Shown here: positions 26,129 through 35,033 of the stretch, in pieces | How positions within the stretch are numbered: position 1 is the stretch's first letter | How the letters are laid out: every line of letters begins with the position of its first letter | Assembly (NCBI RefSeq): GCF_029870285.1 | Contig: NZ_JACSYA010000002.1 | Location: 1 to 64,000, forward strand | Length of the DNA stretch: 64,000 bases | DNA from: Delftia sp. PS-11 | GTDB lineage: Bacteria > Pseudomonadota > Gammaproteobacteria > Burkholderiales > Burkholderiaceae_C | Reading direction: 5' to 3' | Position numbers and translations under genes: made by a program | The notes under the pieces: model-generated | What the model was told of the DNA's origin: nothing | Databases searched by the model: none | What the model saw: the letters and a program-made list of their open reading frames with translations, nothing else

Positions 26129-26998
26129 ATGCAGATCCGCTTTACCAAGATGCAGGGCGCTGGCAACGATTTCGTGGTGCTCGACGAAACCGCCGGTCCG
26201 CTGGGCCTGAGCGCAGCCCAGTACCGTTTTCTGGCCCACCGCCAGTTTGGCGTGGGCGCCGACCAGATCCTCACGGTGCGGCCTTCCCCCGCCGAGGGGG
26301 TCGATTTCGAATATGTCATCCACAACGCCGACGGCGGCGAGGTCGAGCAGTGCGGCAACGGCGCGCGCTGCTTTGCACGCTATGTGCACGACAAGGGGCT
26401 GACCGACAAGCGCGTGATCCGGGTGCAGACCCTGGCCGGACTCATCGCTCCCGAGCTGCATGCCGATGGCCGGGTCACGGTGGACATGGGGCAGCCTGTG
26501 CTCGATCCCGCTCTGGTGCCTTTCGATGCACAGGGCCTCGTTCCCCGGCCTCTGGGCCGTGCCCTGCAGTGGCCGTTGTCTCTGGCCGGGCCTGCACCGC
26601 ATGCCACGGTCTGGATCGCGCCGGTGTCCATGGGCAATCCGCATGCGGTCCAGCTGGTGGATGATGTGGACCGTGCGCGGGTGGCCGAATGGGGGCCGCT
26701 GATCGAGCGCCATGCGCGCTTTCCCCAGCGCGTCAACGCCGGGTTCATGCAGATCGTCGATCGCGGCCAGGTCCGGCTGCGGGTCTTCGAGCGGGGCGCT
26801 GGCGAAACCCTGGCCTGCGGCACGGGTGCCTGCGCGGCCGTGGTGGCCGGCATCGGCTGGGGGCTGCTCGACGCGCGCGTCGATGTCCACACGCGCGGCG
26901 GACTGCTGACCATCGAGTGGGACGGCGGCGCCGTGCGCATGACCGGTCCTGCGGAGTTTGTTTTTGAAGGACAGATCGAGATTCCCGACCAGCCATGA
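26129..26998 (+). CDS. dapF: Diaminopimelate epimerase
   Basis: A 289-residue enzyme that converts LL- to meso-diaminopimelate for lysine and peptidoglycan. The two catalytic cysteines are visible in [12 protein letters not shown] (near residue 78) and [10 protein letters not shown] (near 231). The N terminus [19 protein letters not shown] is typical. It overlaps the DUF484 gene by ATGA and heads the conserved dapF-DUF484-xerC operon, matching E. coli dapF-yigA-xerC. Its product feeds MurE, encoded at 38471. Confidence 0.95.
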   Translation: MQIRFTKMQGAGNDFVVLDETAGPLGLSAAQYRFLAHRQFGVGADQILTVRPSPAEGVDFEYVIHNADGGEVEQCGNGARCFARYVHDKGLTDKRVIRVQTLAGLIAPELHADGRVTVDMGQPVLDPALVPFDAQGLVPRPLGRALQWPLSLAGPAPHATVWIAPVSMGNPHAVQLVDDVDRARVAEWGPLIERHARFPQRVNAGFMQIVDRGQVRLRVFERGAGETLACGTGACAAVVAGIGWGLLDARVDVHTRGGLLTIEWDGGAVRMTGPAEFVFEGQIEIPDQP

Positions 26999-27708
26999 AC
27001 AGCACTACCGATATCGCCGTCACCGAAGAGACGATTGCCGACTACCTGCTGCACCATCCGGAGTTCTTCGAGCGCCATGCGGACATGCTGTCGCGCGTGC
27101 AGCTGGTCAGCAGCCATGGCCCGCGCGCCGTGAGCCTGCAGGAACGCCAGGCGGAGATGCTGCGCGAGAAGATCAAGACGCTGGAGCTGCGCATCATGGA
27201 AATGGTGCGCCACAGCAGCGAGAACGCCTCGATTGCCGAGAAGCTCCATGCCTGGAGCTGCGCTTTGGCCAAGGTACAGGATCTGCGCGAGCTGCCCCAT
27301 GTGGTGACGGCCAGCCTGCAGAACATCTTTGATGTGCCCCAGGTCGCCCTGCGCATGTGGGGCCTGGTGGGCACCCATACCAGCAGCATCTACACCATGG
27401 GTGTCAGCGACGATGCCAAATCCTTTGCGGCTTCGCTGACCATGCCGTTTTGCGGGCCCAACATGGGCTTTGAGCCCGGCTACTGGCTGGTCGATCCGGA
27501 CGCTGCCCAGTCCCTGGCCCTGCTCACGCTGCACGATGGCGACCCGGGCAACCCGGCCCACGCCTTCGGCATGCTGGTGCTGGGCTCGCCCGATCCGCTG
27601 CGCTTCGAGGCCACCATGGGCACGGAATTCCTGTCGCACATTGCCTCTCTGGCCAGCGCGGCCCTGTCGCGCATGCGGCCTGCGCCACTGACACTGGCCC
27701 GCGTCTGA
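26995..27708 (+). CDS. DUF484 family protein (YigA-like)
   Basis: A 237-residue protein with the DUF484 opening [18 protein letters not shown], then [21 protein letters not shown] as a predicted coiled coil, and a GAF-like C-terminal half. Function is unknown. The gene is conserved between dapF and xerC in proteobacteria. Start overlaps dapF by 4 nt; xerC begins 11 nt after its stop. Confidence 0.88.
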   Translation: MNSTTDIAVTEETIADYLLHHPEFFERHADMLSRVQLVSSHGPRAVSLQERQAEMLREKIKTLELRIMEMVRHSSENASIAEKLHAWSCALAKVQDLRELPHVVTASLQNIFDVPQVALRMWGLVGTHTSSIYTMGVSDDAKSFAASLTMPFCGPNMGFEPGYWLVDPDAAQSLALLTLHDGDPGNPAHAFGMLVLGSPDPLRFEATMGTEFLSHIASLASAALSRMRPAPLTLARV

Positions 27709-27719
27709 GCCGCCAGACC

Positions 27720-28727
27720 ATGGAGCAGCCTGGCAGCGAGGCGTGTCACGGCACATCCTCGCCGGATACCCCGGCGCTGCCGCTCGCTGTCCAGGCCTAT
27801 CTGGAGCATGTGCGTGTGCAAAAGCGCCTGGCCGAGCGCACCTGCGTGCTGTATGCCAAGGATCTGGCCCGGCTGTGCGGCATGGCCCGGGCCGCTGGTC
27901 AGGAGCCGCTGGCGCTGCAGCCGGCCCATATCCGCCGTTTCGTGGCGCAGATGCACTCCGCAGGGCGCAATCCCCGTGGCATAGCGCTCATCCTGTCGGT
28001 CTGGCGCAGCTTTTTCCGCTGGGCGGCGCAGCAGTCGCTGGTGCCTTTCAATCCGGTCGAGGGGGTGCGCGCGCCCAAGGCGCCCAAGCCCCTGCCCAAA
28101 GCCTTGGGCGTCGATGATGCGGTCCGGCTTGCAGCCTTCCGCGGCGCAGGCGACGACCCCTGGATCGAGGCGCGCGATGCCGCCATCACCGAGCTGCTCT
28201 ACAGCTGTGGCCTGCGCGTGAGCGAACTGGTGGGGCTGGATCTGGCGCCGGACGGGCATGTCCGGCAGCAAGGCCGTGGCTGGATCGACATGGAGGCTGC
28301 CGATGCCCATGTGCTGGGCAAGGGGGGCAAGCGGCGCGCCGTGCCCGTCGGTTCCGATGCGCTGCAGGCGCTCAGGCGCTGGCTGGCGGTGCGCGATGCA
28401 GGTCTGACCGGTGCAGCCGCGCAGGCCGCGCGGCAGGAGCCGGCCCTGTTCGTTGGCCGGCGCGGCGAGCGGCTGGGAGCGCAGTCGGTCTGGGCACGGC
28501 TGCGCCAGCGCGGCCAGCAGGCCGGGCTGGCAACCGGCGTGCATCCCCATGTGCTGCGCCATTCGTTCGCCAGCCACATGCTGCAGTCCAGCGGCGAGCT
28601 GCGGGCCGTGCAGGAGCTGCTGGGCCATGCCAGCATTTCGACCACGCAGATTTATACACGGCTCGATTTCCAGCATCTGGCCCAGGCCTACGAAAGCGCC
28701 CATCCGCGCGCGCGCAGAAAGAAGTAA
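27720..28727 (+). CDS. xerC: Tyrosine recombinase XerC
   Basis: A 335-residue recombinase that acts with XerD at dif to resolve chromosome dimers. It has an N-terminal core-binding domain (about 20-110) and a catalytic domain with Arg in YSCGLRVSEL (near residue 167), the box-II motif HPHVLRHSFASHML (near 276-289), and the nucleophile Tyr in TTQIYTRLD (near 317). The dapF-linked position is that of XerC, not XerD. An N-terminal extension of about 20 residues precedes the conserved start, so the true start may be slightly internal. Confidence 0.93.
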   Translation: MEQPGSEACHGTSSPDTPALPLAVQAYLEHVRVQKRLAERTCVLYAKDLARLCGMARAAGQEPLALQPAHIRRFVAQMHSAGRNPRGIALILSVWRSFFRWAAQQSLVPFNPVEGVRAPKAPKPLPKALGVDDAVRLAAFRGAGDDPWIEARDAAITELLYSCGLRVSELVGLDLAPDGHVRQQGRGWIDMEAADAHVLGKGGKRRAVPVGSDALQALRRWLAVRDAGLTGAAAQAARQEPALFVGRRGERLGAQSVWARLRQRGQQAGLATGVHPHVLRHSFASHMLQSSGELRAVQELLGHASISTTQIYTRLDFQHLAQAYESAHPRARRKK

Positions 28728-28871
28728 GCCTGGCAGGGCAGGGGTTGCTTGCTCCAAGTCCCCTGTGGCAACGGCACTTGACAGGCTCGCTAAACTAGTT
28801 CGGAACGTCTTTTCGGCGGAGCCGGCCCGTGGTGGGCGGGCCCTGCCGCTTCCTCTCCTGAAAGCAACCCC

Positions 28872-29987
28872 ATGGCACTGATTCCCGTCACCATCCTCAC
28901 CGGCTTCCTGGGCTCGGGCAAGACCACGCTGCTCAAGCGTGTCCTTGGCGAGTCCCACGGCATGAAGATCGCCGTGATCGAAAACGAGTTTGGTGAAGAA
29001 AACATCGACACCGACATCCTCAAGACGGAGTCCAAGGAGCAGATCCTGCAGATGAGCAATGGCTGCATCTGCTGCACCATCCGCGAAGACCTGCGCGAAA
29101 CCCTGCAATTGCTGGCGGCCAAGCGCCGCAAGGGCCTGGTGGAGTTCGAGCGCATCGTGATCGAGACCACGGGCCTGGCCGATCCCGGCCCCGTCGCCCA
29201 GACCTTCTTCATGGACGACGAGATCGCCGAGACCTACCTGATCGACTCCATCCTGACCCTGGTCGATGCCAAGCACGCCAATCAGCAGCTCGACGACCGC
29301 CAGGAGGCGCGCCGCCAGGTGGGCTTTGCCGATCAGATCTTCCTGTCCAAGACCGATCTGGTCAGCGAGGGCGACAAGGATGCGCTGATCCACCGCCTCA
29401 AGCACATGAATCCGCGCGCGCCCATCCGCGCCGTGCATTTCGGCGAGGTGCCCCTGAGCGAAGTGTTCGATCTGCGCGGCTTCAACCTCAATGCCAAGCT
29501 GGACATCGACCCCGACTTCCTCAAGGAAGACGATCACGACCACAGCCACTGCGATCATGACCATGGCCACTGCGAGCACGGCCACGCGCATGGACACGGC
29601 CACGATCATGACCATGAGCACGGCGAGCACTGCGGCCATGACCACGCGCATGGCGAGCATTGCAAGCACCCTCACCACCACCATCACGACGATGACGTCA
29701 AGAGCTTCGTCTACCGCGCCGACCGGGCTTTCGACCCGGCCCGCCTGGAGGACTTCCTGGGCGCCATCGTCAATATCTATGGCCCGCGCATGCTGCGCTA
29801 CAAGGGCGTGCTGAACATGCAGGGCACAGAGCGCAAGGTGATCTTCCAGGGCGTGCACCAGCTCATGGGCAGCGACCTGGGACCGCAGTGGGCCGAGGGG
29901 GAAAAGCGCCAGAGCAAGATGGTTTTCATCGGCATCGATCTGCCACAGGACATCTTCCAGCAGGGTCTGGAGCAGTGCCTGGTCTGA
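28872..29987 (+). CDS. CobW-family GTPase with His-rich metal-binding region (zinc metallochaperone type)
   Basis: A 371-residue G3E GTPase. Walker A is TGFLGSGKTTLLKR (residues 9-22), the CxCC metal site is GCICCTIRED near 64, and LSKTDLV is near 158. Residues about 217-275 are dominated by His/Asp/Glu/Gly, with dozens of His, followed by the CobW C-terminal domain (SFVYRADRAFDPARL onward). COG0523 proteins of this shape deliver zinc or other metals to target enzymes. It lies 257 nt upstream of dksA. No Zur-type palindrome was recognised upstream. Confidence 0.9.
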   Translation: MALIPVTILTGFLGSGKTTLLKRVLGESHGMKIAVIENEFGEENIDTDILKTESKEQILQMSNGCICCTIREDLRETLQLLAAKRRKGLVEFERIVIETTGLADPGPVAQTFFMDDEIAETYLIDSILTLVDAKHANQQLDDRQEARRQVGFADQIFLSKTDLVSEGDKDALIHRLKHMNPRAPIRAVHFGEVPLSEVFDLRGFNLNAKLDIDPDFLKEDDHDHSHCDHDHGHCEHGHAHGHGHDHDHEHGEHCGHDHAHGEHCKHPHHHHHDDDVKSFVYRADRAFDPARLEDFLGAIVNIYGPRMLRYKGVLNMQGTERKVIFQGVHQLMGSDLGPQWAEGEKRQSKMVFIGIDLPQDIFQQGLEQCLV

Positions 29988-30112
29988 TGACTGATGATAT
30001 TTGTGAATCTTTGTGAGGAATCTGGCTGTCTTTTGGCTGACATCTGATTGACGGCAGACCCTGTGCCTGCGCTGATGGACCGGGCACGGCCTTGCAGGCG
30101 ATACGCAATGGC

Positions 30113-30140
30113 TTGCGCTCCCGTAGGGCATCGATACAAT
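30113..30140 (+). promoter_or_regulatory. dksA: Sigma-70 promoter of dksA with GC-rich discriminator
   Basis: TTGCGC (30113-30118), 16-bp spacer, TACAAT (30135-30140), then CGCGCCC before the expected start near 30147. A GC-rich discriminator is the mark of promoters inhibited by ppGpp/DksA, consistent with dksA autoregulation as known in E. coli. The leader of about 100 nt is GC-rich and can form hairpins around 30160-30205. Confidence 0.65.
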
Positions 30141-30244
30141 CGCGCCCCTGAAGAGAGCGCGCCCGCCAGCCCGATGGGCGGACAGTACCATTGACGGACC
30201 CGTCCGATGCCTTCGGTGCGGAATCAGTTAGCGAAACCAACACT

Positions 30245-30739
30245 ATGCCTACCACTACGCAAACGCCTTCGTCGGGAGCGACGAAACGAGACCCCAAGCT
30301 GGCCAATGCCTGGAAGACCAAGTCGGCAGAGGAGTTGACGGATGCCGAAGTGCTGGCCATGTCCGACGACGACTACATGAACGAGAAGCAGCTGGCGTTT
30401 TTCCGCCTCAAGCTGCTCAATCTCAAGCGCGACATGCACATCAACGCTGGCGAGACGGCGGAAAACCTGCGTGAAGACACCGTGGTGGTTCCCGATCCGG
30501 CCGACCGCGCCACCATCGAGGAAGAGCACGCGCTGGAGCTGCGCACGCGCGACCGCGAGCGCAAGCTGCTCAAGAAGATCGAGCAGTCGATCGCGCGCAT
30601 CGACGCAGGCGACTACGGCTACTGCGACGAGACTGGCGAGCCTATCGGCGTGGGCCGCCTGCTGGCCCGCCCCACGGCCACGCTGTCGCTGGAAGCGCAG
30701 CAGCGCCGTGAACTCAAGCAGAAGATGTACGGAGATTGA
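30245..30739 (+). CDS. dksA: RNA polymerase-binding transcription factor DksA (Cys-poor zinc-finger form)
   Basis: A 164-residue factor that binds the RNA polymerase secondary channel and mediates ppGpp control. The start at MPTTTQTPSS is preferred over an in-frame TTG at 30191. The coiled-coil region contains the acidic tip DPADRATIEEEHALE. The usual C4 zinc finger is reduced to one Cys: GYCDETGEPIG, then ARPTATLSLEAQ where E. coli has two more Cys. This form should work without zinc, like Pseudomonas DksA2, and is common in betaproteobacteria. The metal-chaperone-like CobW gene lies upstream. Confidence 0.92.
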   Translation: MPTTTQTPSSGATKRDPKLANAWKTKSAEELTDAEVLAMSDDDYMNEKQLAFFRLKLLNLKRDMHINAGETAENLREDTVVVPDPADRATIEEEHALELRTRDRERKLLKKIEQSIARIDAGDYGYCDETGEPIGVGRLLARPTATLSLEAQQRRELKQKMYGD

Positions 30740-30781
30740 GCGGCGGCGGCCGCTGGGCCGCCGGTGCTGAACTGACCCGCC

Positions 30782-32599
30782 ATGGCCAAAGAAGAGAACA
30801 GTAAACCCGGGGGATTGTTGTCCAAGATGGTGCGATTCGTGCGCCATCCCACGGTCAACTGGTCCGACCTGGACGGTCTCTACGATGAGCAGGAGAGCCA
30901 GTACAGCAAGCAGGCGCTCAAGGAGATGATCGAGCGCAAGCGCCGCAACGACTTTGTCCGCAAGCGCGAGTTCGAACAGCTGCGCCGCCTGCGCCAGGCG
31001 GAACAGCAGCAGGCCGCACGGCCTGCGGCCGCAGCGCCCGGACCGGTTGCTGCGGGCACGCATTTCCTGAGCAGCCTGCTCAGCCCGCGCGCTTCAGGCG
31101 AGCGGGCCGTGACGCTCAAGAAGATCGACGAGATCGAGGCGCAGATGTCCCAGCAGTGGTGGCGCGGCAAGCAGGCCGCCGATGCGGCGACCATGCCCCT
31201 TTCCCTGCCGGCTGAGGGCAATCCCATGCCCCCGTCCTTTCGCAAGCCGCCTGCCTCGTCCCGGATTCCCACGCTCAGCGATGCCCTGCCGCCGGCCATC
31301 GCTTCGGCCGCAGATGCCATGGGCTTTGCGCCGACGCAGCCGCTGGGCGCGTCCCAGCTGGACCTGCCGGCATCATCCGTGCCCGCTTCCGGCGCAGCCT
31401 CCCCGCCCGACTTGTCCAGCGCGCCGCTGACAGACCAGCGCCTCATGGCGCCGGCCTTGCATTCGCTGCAAAGCTCCACCGACTTCCTGCCTGCCTTCGC
31501 TGCCACCGAGGTCAGCGCACCGCAGCCGGCGAACATGGTGCCGCCATCGTTTGCCGTGTTCGAGCATGATCCGGACCTTGAGGAGCCAGCCATCCTGTTC
31601 GCCAATGGCGATGTCGATGGTGCTGAGCAGGGGCTGCTGGGCCTGATCGAGCGGCGTGAGGTGCCCGCGCAGCTGCCCGTTTGGCTGGCCCTGCTGGATC
31701 TGTACCGTGCCGCAGGCCGGGCAGACATGTTCGACAAGGCCGGCTACGAGTTCGCCGCGCGCTTCGGGCGTTCGGCTCCGCAGTGGTTTGCCATGCCCCT
31801 GCAGCAGGCTGCAGCTGCCACTGCGGCGCCACCCTCCGAAAGCGCGGCCCGTGGCCTGCGCTGGAGTGCTCCTGCCCAGCTCACGGCCCAGAGCGTGACC
31901 GCTCTGCAGTCCCTGCGGGCGAAAGGGGCGGGGCCCCTGACCCTGGATTGGGCTGCCGTGGCCGGTATCGATGCCGACGTCGCTGCACGGCTGGAATCCC
32001 TGCTGGAGCAATGGGCCGATGCGCCTGGCAGCTTCGTGCTGCTGCACGCGGACAGGCTGCAGTTGCTGCTGGCCAGCCTCAGCCCCTCGGGGGACCGCTC
32101 GGTCGATACCCTGTGGTGGCGCTTGCGCATGACGCTGCTGCGCTGGCTCAACCAGCAAGATGAGTTTGAGCTGGTGGCACTGGATTACTGTGTGACCTAC
32201 GAGGTCTCGCCGCCGTCCTGGGCGGATCCTGCCTGCCAGTGCCTGGCGGATGCGGGCGACGCCGATGCGCCTGGGGCAGCGGTGCAGGCCAGCCCTGCGG
32301 CAGCACCGCCCGGCGATGCGGCAGCGTGCTTTGCGCTGTCCGGCACGCTGGAGGGCGATGCGGGCGCCTGTCTGGAGAGCGTGCAGGAAAAGGCTTCGCT
32401 GGGCGAGCCCGTCGTCATCGACTGCTCCCAGCTGGTGCGCATGGATTTCACGGCGGCCGGCTCGCTGCTCAACTGGGCAGCCCACATGCAGTCGCTGGGC
32501 CATGTGCTCCAATTCAGTCAGCTGCACCAGCTGGTGGCGGTGTTTTTCAATGTCATCGGCATCCAGGAGCATGCCCAGGTGACACCCCGCAAGGACTGA
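30782..32599 (+). CDS. Large STAS-domain protein of unknown function
   Basis: A 605-residue cytoplasmic protein. The N terminus is conserved-looking (MVRFVRHPTVNWSDLDGLYD), followed by a basic helical segment of about 40 residues, a long Pro/Ala/Ser-rich linker (about 135-245), a TPR-like helical part (AILFANGDVDGAEQGLLGL onward), and a C-terminal STAS domain (about 515-600) with VIDCSQLVRMDFTAAGSLL, where a phosphorylatable Ser/Thr would sit. It lies between dksA (42 nt before) and hslV (105 nt after). No transporter or anti-sigma partner is adjacent. A scaffold or stress-signal role is a guess. Confidence 0.75.
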   Translation: MAKEENSKPGGLLSKMVRFVRHPTVNWSDLDGLYDEQESQYSKQALKEMIERKRRNDFVRKREFEQLRRLRQAEQQQAARPAAAAPGPVAAGTHFLSSLLSPRASGERAVTLKKIDEIEAQMSQQWWRGKQAADAATMPLSLPAEGNPMPPSFRKPPASSRIPTLSDALPPAIASAADAMGFAPTQPLGASQLDLPASSVPASGAASPPDLSSAPLTDQRLMAPALHSLQSSTDFLPAFAATEVSAPQPANMVPPSFAVFEHDPDLEEPAILFANGDVDGAEQGLLGLIERREVPAQLPVWLALLDLYRAAGRADMFDKAGYEFAARFGRSAPQWFAMPLQQAAAATAAPPSESAARGLRWSAPAQLTAQSVTALQSLRAKGAGPLTLDWAAVAGIDADVAARLESLLEQWADAPGSFVLLHADRLQLLLASLSPSGDRSVDTLWWRLRMTLLRWLNQQDEFELVALDYCVTYEVSPPSWADPACQCLADAGDADAPGAAVQASPAAAPPGDAAACFALSGTLEGDAGACLESVQEKASLGEPVVIDCSQLVRMDFTAAGSLLNWAAHMQSLGHVLQFSQLHQLVAVFFNVIGIQEHAQVTPRKD

Positions 32600-32667
32600 C
32601 TTGCTGCCGGGCGGGCTGCGCGCCCGCCTGCGGCGTATGCGGCGCGCTCGCATTCTTTGCGGATGCT

Positions 32668-32695
32668 CTTGACAAGCGCATCCCTGTCCTCATCT
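32668..32695 (+). promoter_or_regulatory. hslV: Heat-shock (sigma-32) type promoter of hslVU
   Basis: CTTGACA (32668-32674), 14-bp spacer, CTCATCT (32689-32695), against consensus CTTGAAA-N13-15-CCCATNT. It would start transcription around 32702, within a few nt of the hslV ATG at 32705. TTGACA is also a perfect sigma-70 -35, but the matching -10 (TATCAA at 32695-32700) would have a 20-bp spacer, so sigma-32 fits better. Confidence 0.6.
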
Positions 32696-32704
32696 ATCAA
32701 GACT

Positions 32705-33250
32705 ATGGAACAGTATCACGGCACCACCATCATCAGCGTGCGCCGGCAGACCCCCGAAGGCGTGCAGGTTGCCATCGGCGGCGATGGCCAGGTCACATTG
32801 GGCAACATCGTCGTCAAGGGCACGGCGCGCAAGGTGCGCAAGCTCTACCATGGCAAGGTGCTGGCCGGCTTTGCCGGCGCCACGGCCGATGCCTTCACGC
32901 TGTTCGAGCGCTTCGAGGCCAAGCTGGAAAAGCACCAGGGGCATCTGACCCGTGCCGCCATCGAGCTGACCAAGGACTGGCGCACCGACCGCGTGCTGCG
33001 CCGCCTTGAAGCCATGCTGGCCGTGGCCGACGCTTCGGCTTCGCTGATCATCACGGGCAATGGCGATGTGCTCGAACCCGAGCAGGGCATCGTGGCCATC
33101 GGCTCGGGTGGTGCCTACGCGCATTCGGCGGCCAAGGCGCTGCTCAGCAACACCGATCTGCCCGCCGAGGACATTGTTCGCAAATCGCTGGCCATCGCGG
33201 GCGAGCTGTGCATTTACACCAACATGCACCACACCGTCGAGACGCTTTGA
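32705..33250 (+). CDS. hslV: ATP-dependent protease subunit HslV (ClpQ)
   Basis: A 181-residue threonine peptidase, proteasome-beta-like, assembling as a dodecamer capped by HslU. The N terminus [14 protein letters not shown] shows a 6-residue propeptide with cleavage before Thr7, the nucleophile. [15 protein letters not shown] and [17 protein letters not shown] are family blocks. No Shine-Dalgarno is seen before the ATG; a heat-shock-type promoter ends only 9 nt upstream. hslU follows after 88 nt. Confidence 0.95.
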   Translation: MEQYHGTTIISVRRQTPEGVQVAIGGDGQVTLGNIVVKGTARKVRKLYHGKVLAGFAGATADAFTLFERFEAKLEKHQGHLTRAAIELTKDWRTDRVLRRLEAMLAVADASASLIITGNGDVLEPEQGIVAIGSGGAYAHSAAKALLSNTDLPAEDIVRKSLAIAGELCIYTNMHHTVETL

Positions 33251-33338
33251 GCGCCTGCGGCACGGCCTGACCCTGAAACCGACCGCTGCCGGCGCCATCG
33301 AAGGGCGTGCTGGCGGCGGATTTGACCGAAGAAACACC

Positions 33339-34658
33339 ATGTCCTCTGCCATGACTCCCCAGGAAATCGTCTCCGAACTGGACCGCCACATCGTCGGCCA
33401 GGCCGGCGCCAAGCGCGCTGTGGCGATTGCACTGCGCAACCGCTGGCGCCGCCAGAAGGTGGCCGATGGCCTGCGCCAGGAGATCACGCCCAAGAACATC
33501 CTCATGATCGGCCCCACGGGCGTGGGCAAGACCGAGATCGCGCGCCGCCTGGCAAGGCTGGCCGACGCGCCTTTCATCAAGGTGGAGGCTACCAAGTTCA
33601 CCGAAGTCGGCTATGTCGGCAAGGATGTGGATGCCATCATCCGCGATCTGGCTGAGGTCGCCGTCAAGCAGACCCGCGAAGCCGACATGAAGAAGATGCG
33701 TCTGCGCGCCGAGGACGCGGCAGAGGACCGCATTCTCGATGTGCTCGTGCCCCAGGCGCGCAGCGGCGAGGTGACGGCCGACAACACGGCGCGCCAGGTC
33801 TTTCGCAAGAAGCTGCGCGAAGGCCAGCTCGATGACAAGGAAATCGAGCTGGAGGTCGCCGACGCGCCGCCCCAGGTGCAGATCATGGGGCCCCAGGGCA
33901 TGGAGGAGATGGCCGAGCAGCTGCGCGGCATGTTCAGCCATCTGGGCCAGGAAAAGCGCAAGACGCGCAAGCTGCGCATCGGCGAGGCCATGAAGCTGCT
34001 CACCGATGAGGAAGCGGCCAAGCTCGTCAACGAGGAAGATGTGCGCGCCCGCGCCATCGCCAGCGCCGAGCAAAACGGCATTGTCTTCATCGACGAGATC
34101 GACAAGGTCGCGGCCCGCCAGGAGGCCAGCGGCGCCGATGTCTCGCGCCAGGGCGTGCAGCGCGACCTGCTGCCTCTGGTCGAGGGCACCAGCGTCTCCA
34201 CCAAATACGGCGTGGTCAAGACCGACCACATTCTGTTCATCGCCTCGGGGGCCTTCCATCTGGCCAAGCCCAGCGACCTGATTCCCGAGTTGCAGGGGCG
34301 CTTTCCCATCCGCGTCGAGCTGGAGTCGCTGTCCGTCCAGGATTTCGAGGCCATCCTCACCCAGACCCATGCCTCCCTGGTCAAGCAATACCAGGCGCTG
34401 CTGGCGACCGAAGGCGTGACCCTGGAATTCACGCCCGAGGGCATCACCCGCCTGGCCGGCATTGCTTTCGAGGTCAACGAGCGCACCGAGAACATCGGCG
34501 CGCGCCGCCTGTCCACCGTCATGGAGCGGCTGCTGGACGAGGTCAGCTTCGATGCTGTCAAGCTGTCGGGCCAGACCGTGACCGTGGATGCCGCCTACGT
34601 GGACCAGCGCCTGCAATCGCTGAGCCAGGACGAAGATCTCTCGCGTTTCATCCTGTAG
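33339..34658 (+). CDS. hslU: HslU (ClpY) AAA+ ATPase subunit of the HslUV protease
   Basis: A 439-residue unfoldase feeding HslV. Walker [15 protein letters not shown] is near residues 52-65, the pore motif GYVGKDVD near 89, the I-domain about 110-240 with [12 protein letters not shown], Walker [10 protein letters not shown] near 248-256, and sensor-2 region [16 protein letters not shown]. The C-terminal tail SRFIL is the HslV-docking peptide. It is co-transcribed with hslV and closed by a strong terminator at 34701. Confidence 0.96.
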   Translation: MSSAMTPQEIVSELDRHIVGQAGAKRAVAIALRNRWRRQKVADGLRQEITPKNILMIGPTGVGKTEIARRLARLADAPFIKVEATKFTEVGYVGKDVDAIIRDLAEVAVKQTREADMKKMRLRAEDAAEDRILDVLVPQARSGEVTADNTARQVFRKKLREGQLDDKEIELEVADAPPQVQIMGPQGMEEMAEQLRGMFSHLGQEKRKTRKLRIGEAMKLLTDEEAAKLVNEEDVRARAIASAEQNGIVFIDEIDKVAARQEASGADVSRQGVQRDLLPLVEGTSVSTKYGVVKTDHILFIASGAFHLAKPSDLIPELQGRFPIRVELESLSVQDFEAILTQTHASLVKQYQALLATEGVTLEFTPEGITRLAGIAFEVNERTENIGARRLSTVMERLLDEVSFDAVKLSGQTVTVDAAYVDQRLQSLSQDEDLSRFIL

Positions 34659-34700
34659 TGCCCATGCCCCGCGCCACGGGGCATGACCGCACGCCCGTGC

Positions 34701-34732
34701 AACGACTGCCCGCCTTCGGGCAGTCGTTTTTT
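34701..34732 (+). terminator. Intrinsic terminator after hslU
   Basis: A 12-bp stem AACGACTGCCCG/CGGGCAGTCGTT (34701-34712 with 34717-34728), CCTT loop, with a T-tract running to 34732. It isolates hslVU from the dcw cluster. Confidence 0.9.
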
Positions 34733-34819
34733 GCTGGCAAACCCGGTGTTGCATCCGGGTCTGTACGAATTGAATGGTTGCAATTGGACGCTGGCATTGA
34801 GAGTTCACTTGCAGTCAGA

Positions 34820-34882
34820 CCTCTAAGTGCTTGTGATGGCTCGTTTTTTTGTGACTACTCACATTGCATTCGGCCTCTAAGT
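34820..34882. repeat. Direct repeats in the long dcw upstream region
   Basis: CCTCTAAGT occurs at 34820-34828 and 34874-34882, each preceded by a related TTGCA-TC block, giving about 18-20 bp imperfect copies 54 bp apart. Between them lie a T7 run and GTGACTACTCAC. They sit 40-100 bp upstream of the mraZ promoter in AT-rich DNA and may be activator sites or an UP-element. Confidence 0.4.
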
Positions 34883-34918
34883 TATTGATTTCATTGCAAA
34901 TAATTGTCGCCTGCCGGG

Positions 34919-34946
34919 TTGTGAAACGCCAAATTGCTGCTACAGT
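34919..34946 (+). promoter_or_regulatory. mraZ: Main dcw (mraZ) promoter
   Basis: TTGTGA (34919-34924), 16-bp spacer, TACAGT (34941-34946). It is preceded by AT-rich DNA. The MraZ boxes overlap its -10 and start site. Confidence 0.6.
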
Positions 34947-34969
34947 GGAAAAAAGTGCAATTAAGTGGT
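34945..34969 (+). promoter_or_regulatory. mraZ: MraZ operator: three GTGG-type repeats at 10-bp period
   Basis: GTGGA (34945-34949), GTGCA (34955-34959) and GTGGT (34965-34969), separated by exactly 5 bp each. MraZ is known to bind short TGGG/GTGG-type direct repeats with 5-bp spacers in its own promoter as a ring-shaped oligomer. Their place over the -10 and start site implies autorepression of the whole dcw operon. Confidence 0.75.
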
Positions 34970-35033
34970 GAAAGTTGCCTTTGTGACCCGATTTCCGGGG
35001 CACGATGGCTGCATCCGACCGGGGTGACTGAGC

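Noticed and set aside
28778..28783. TTGACA upstream of the CobW gene as a -35 box
   Set aside because: No acceptable -10 hexamer 16-18 nt downstream; TAAACT is only 7 nt away.
28730..28871. Zur box upstream of the CobW/dksA pair
   Set aside because: Looked for an AT-rich Zur-type palindrome and found none.
29530..29690. Repetitive CAC/GAC-rich tract as a DNA repeat array or CRISPR
   Set aside because: It is the in-frame coding of the His-rich arm of the CobW protein; no regular repeat-spacer structure exists.
30191..30244. Longer dksA product from the in-frame TTG at 30191
   Set aside because: The extra 18 residues are not like DksA N termini and would start inside a GC-rich leader hairpin; no better ribosome site than for 30245.
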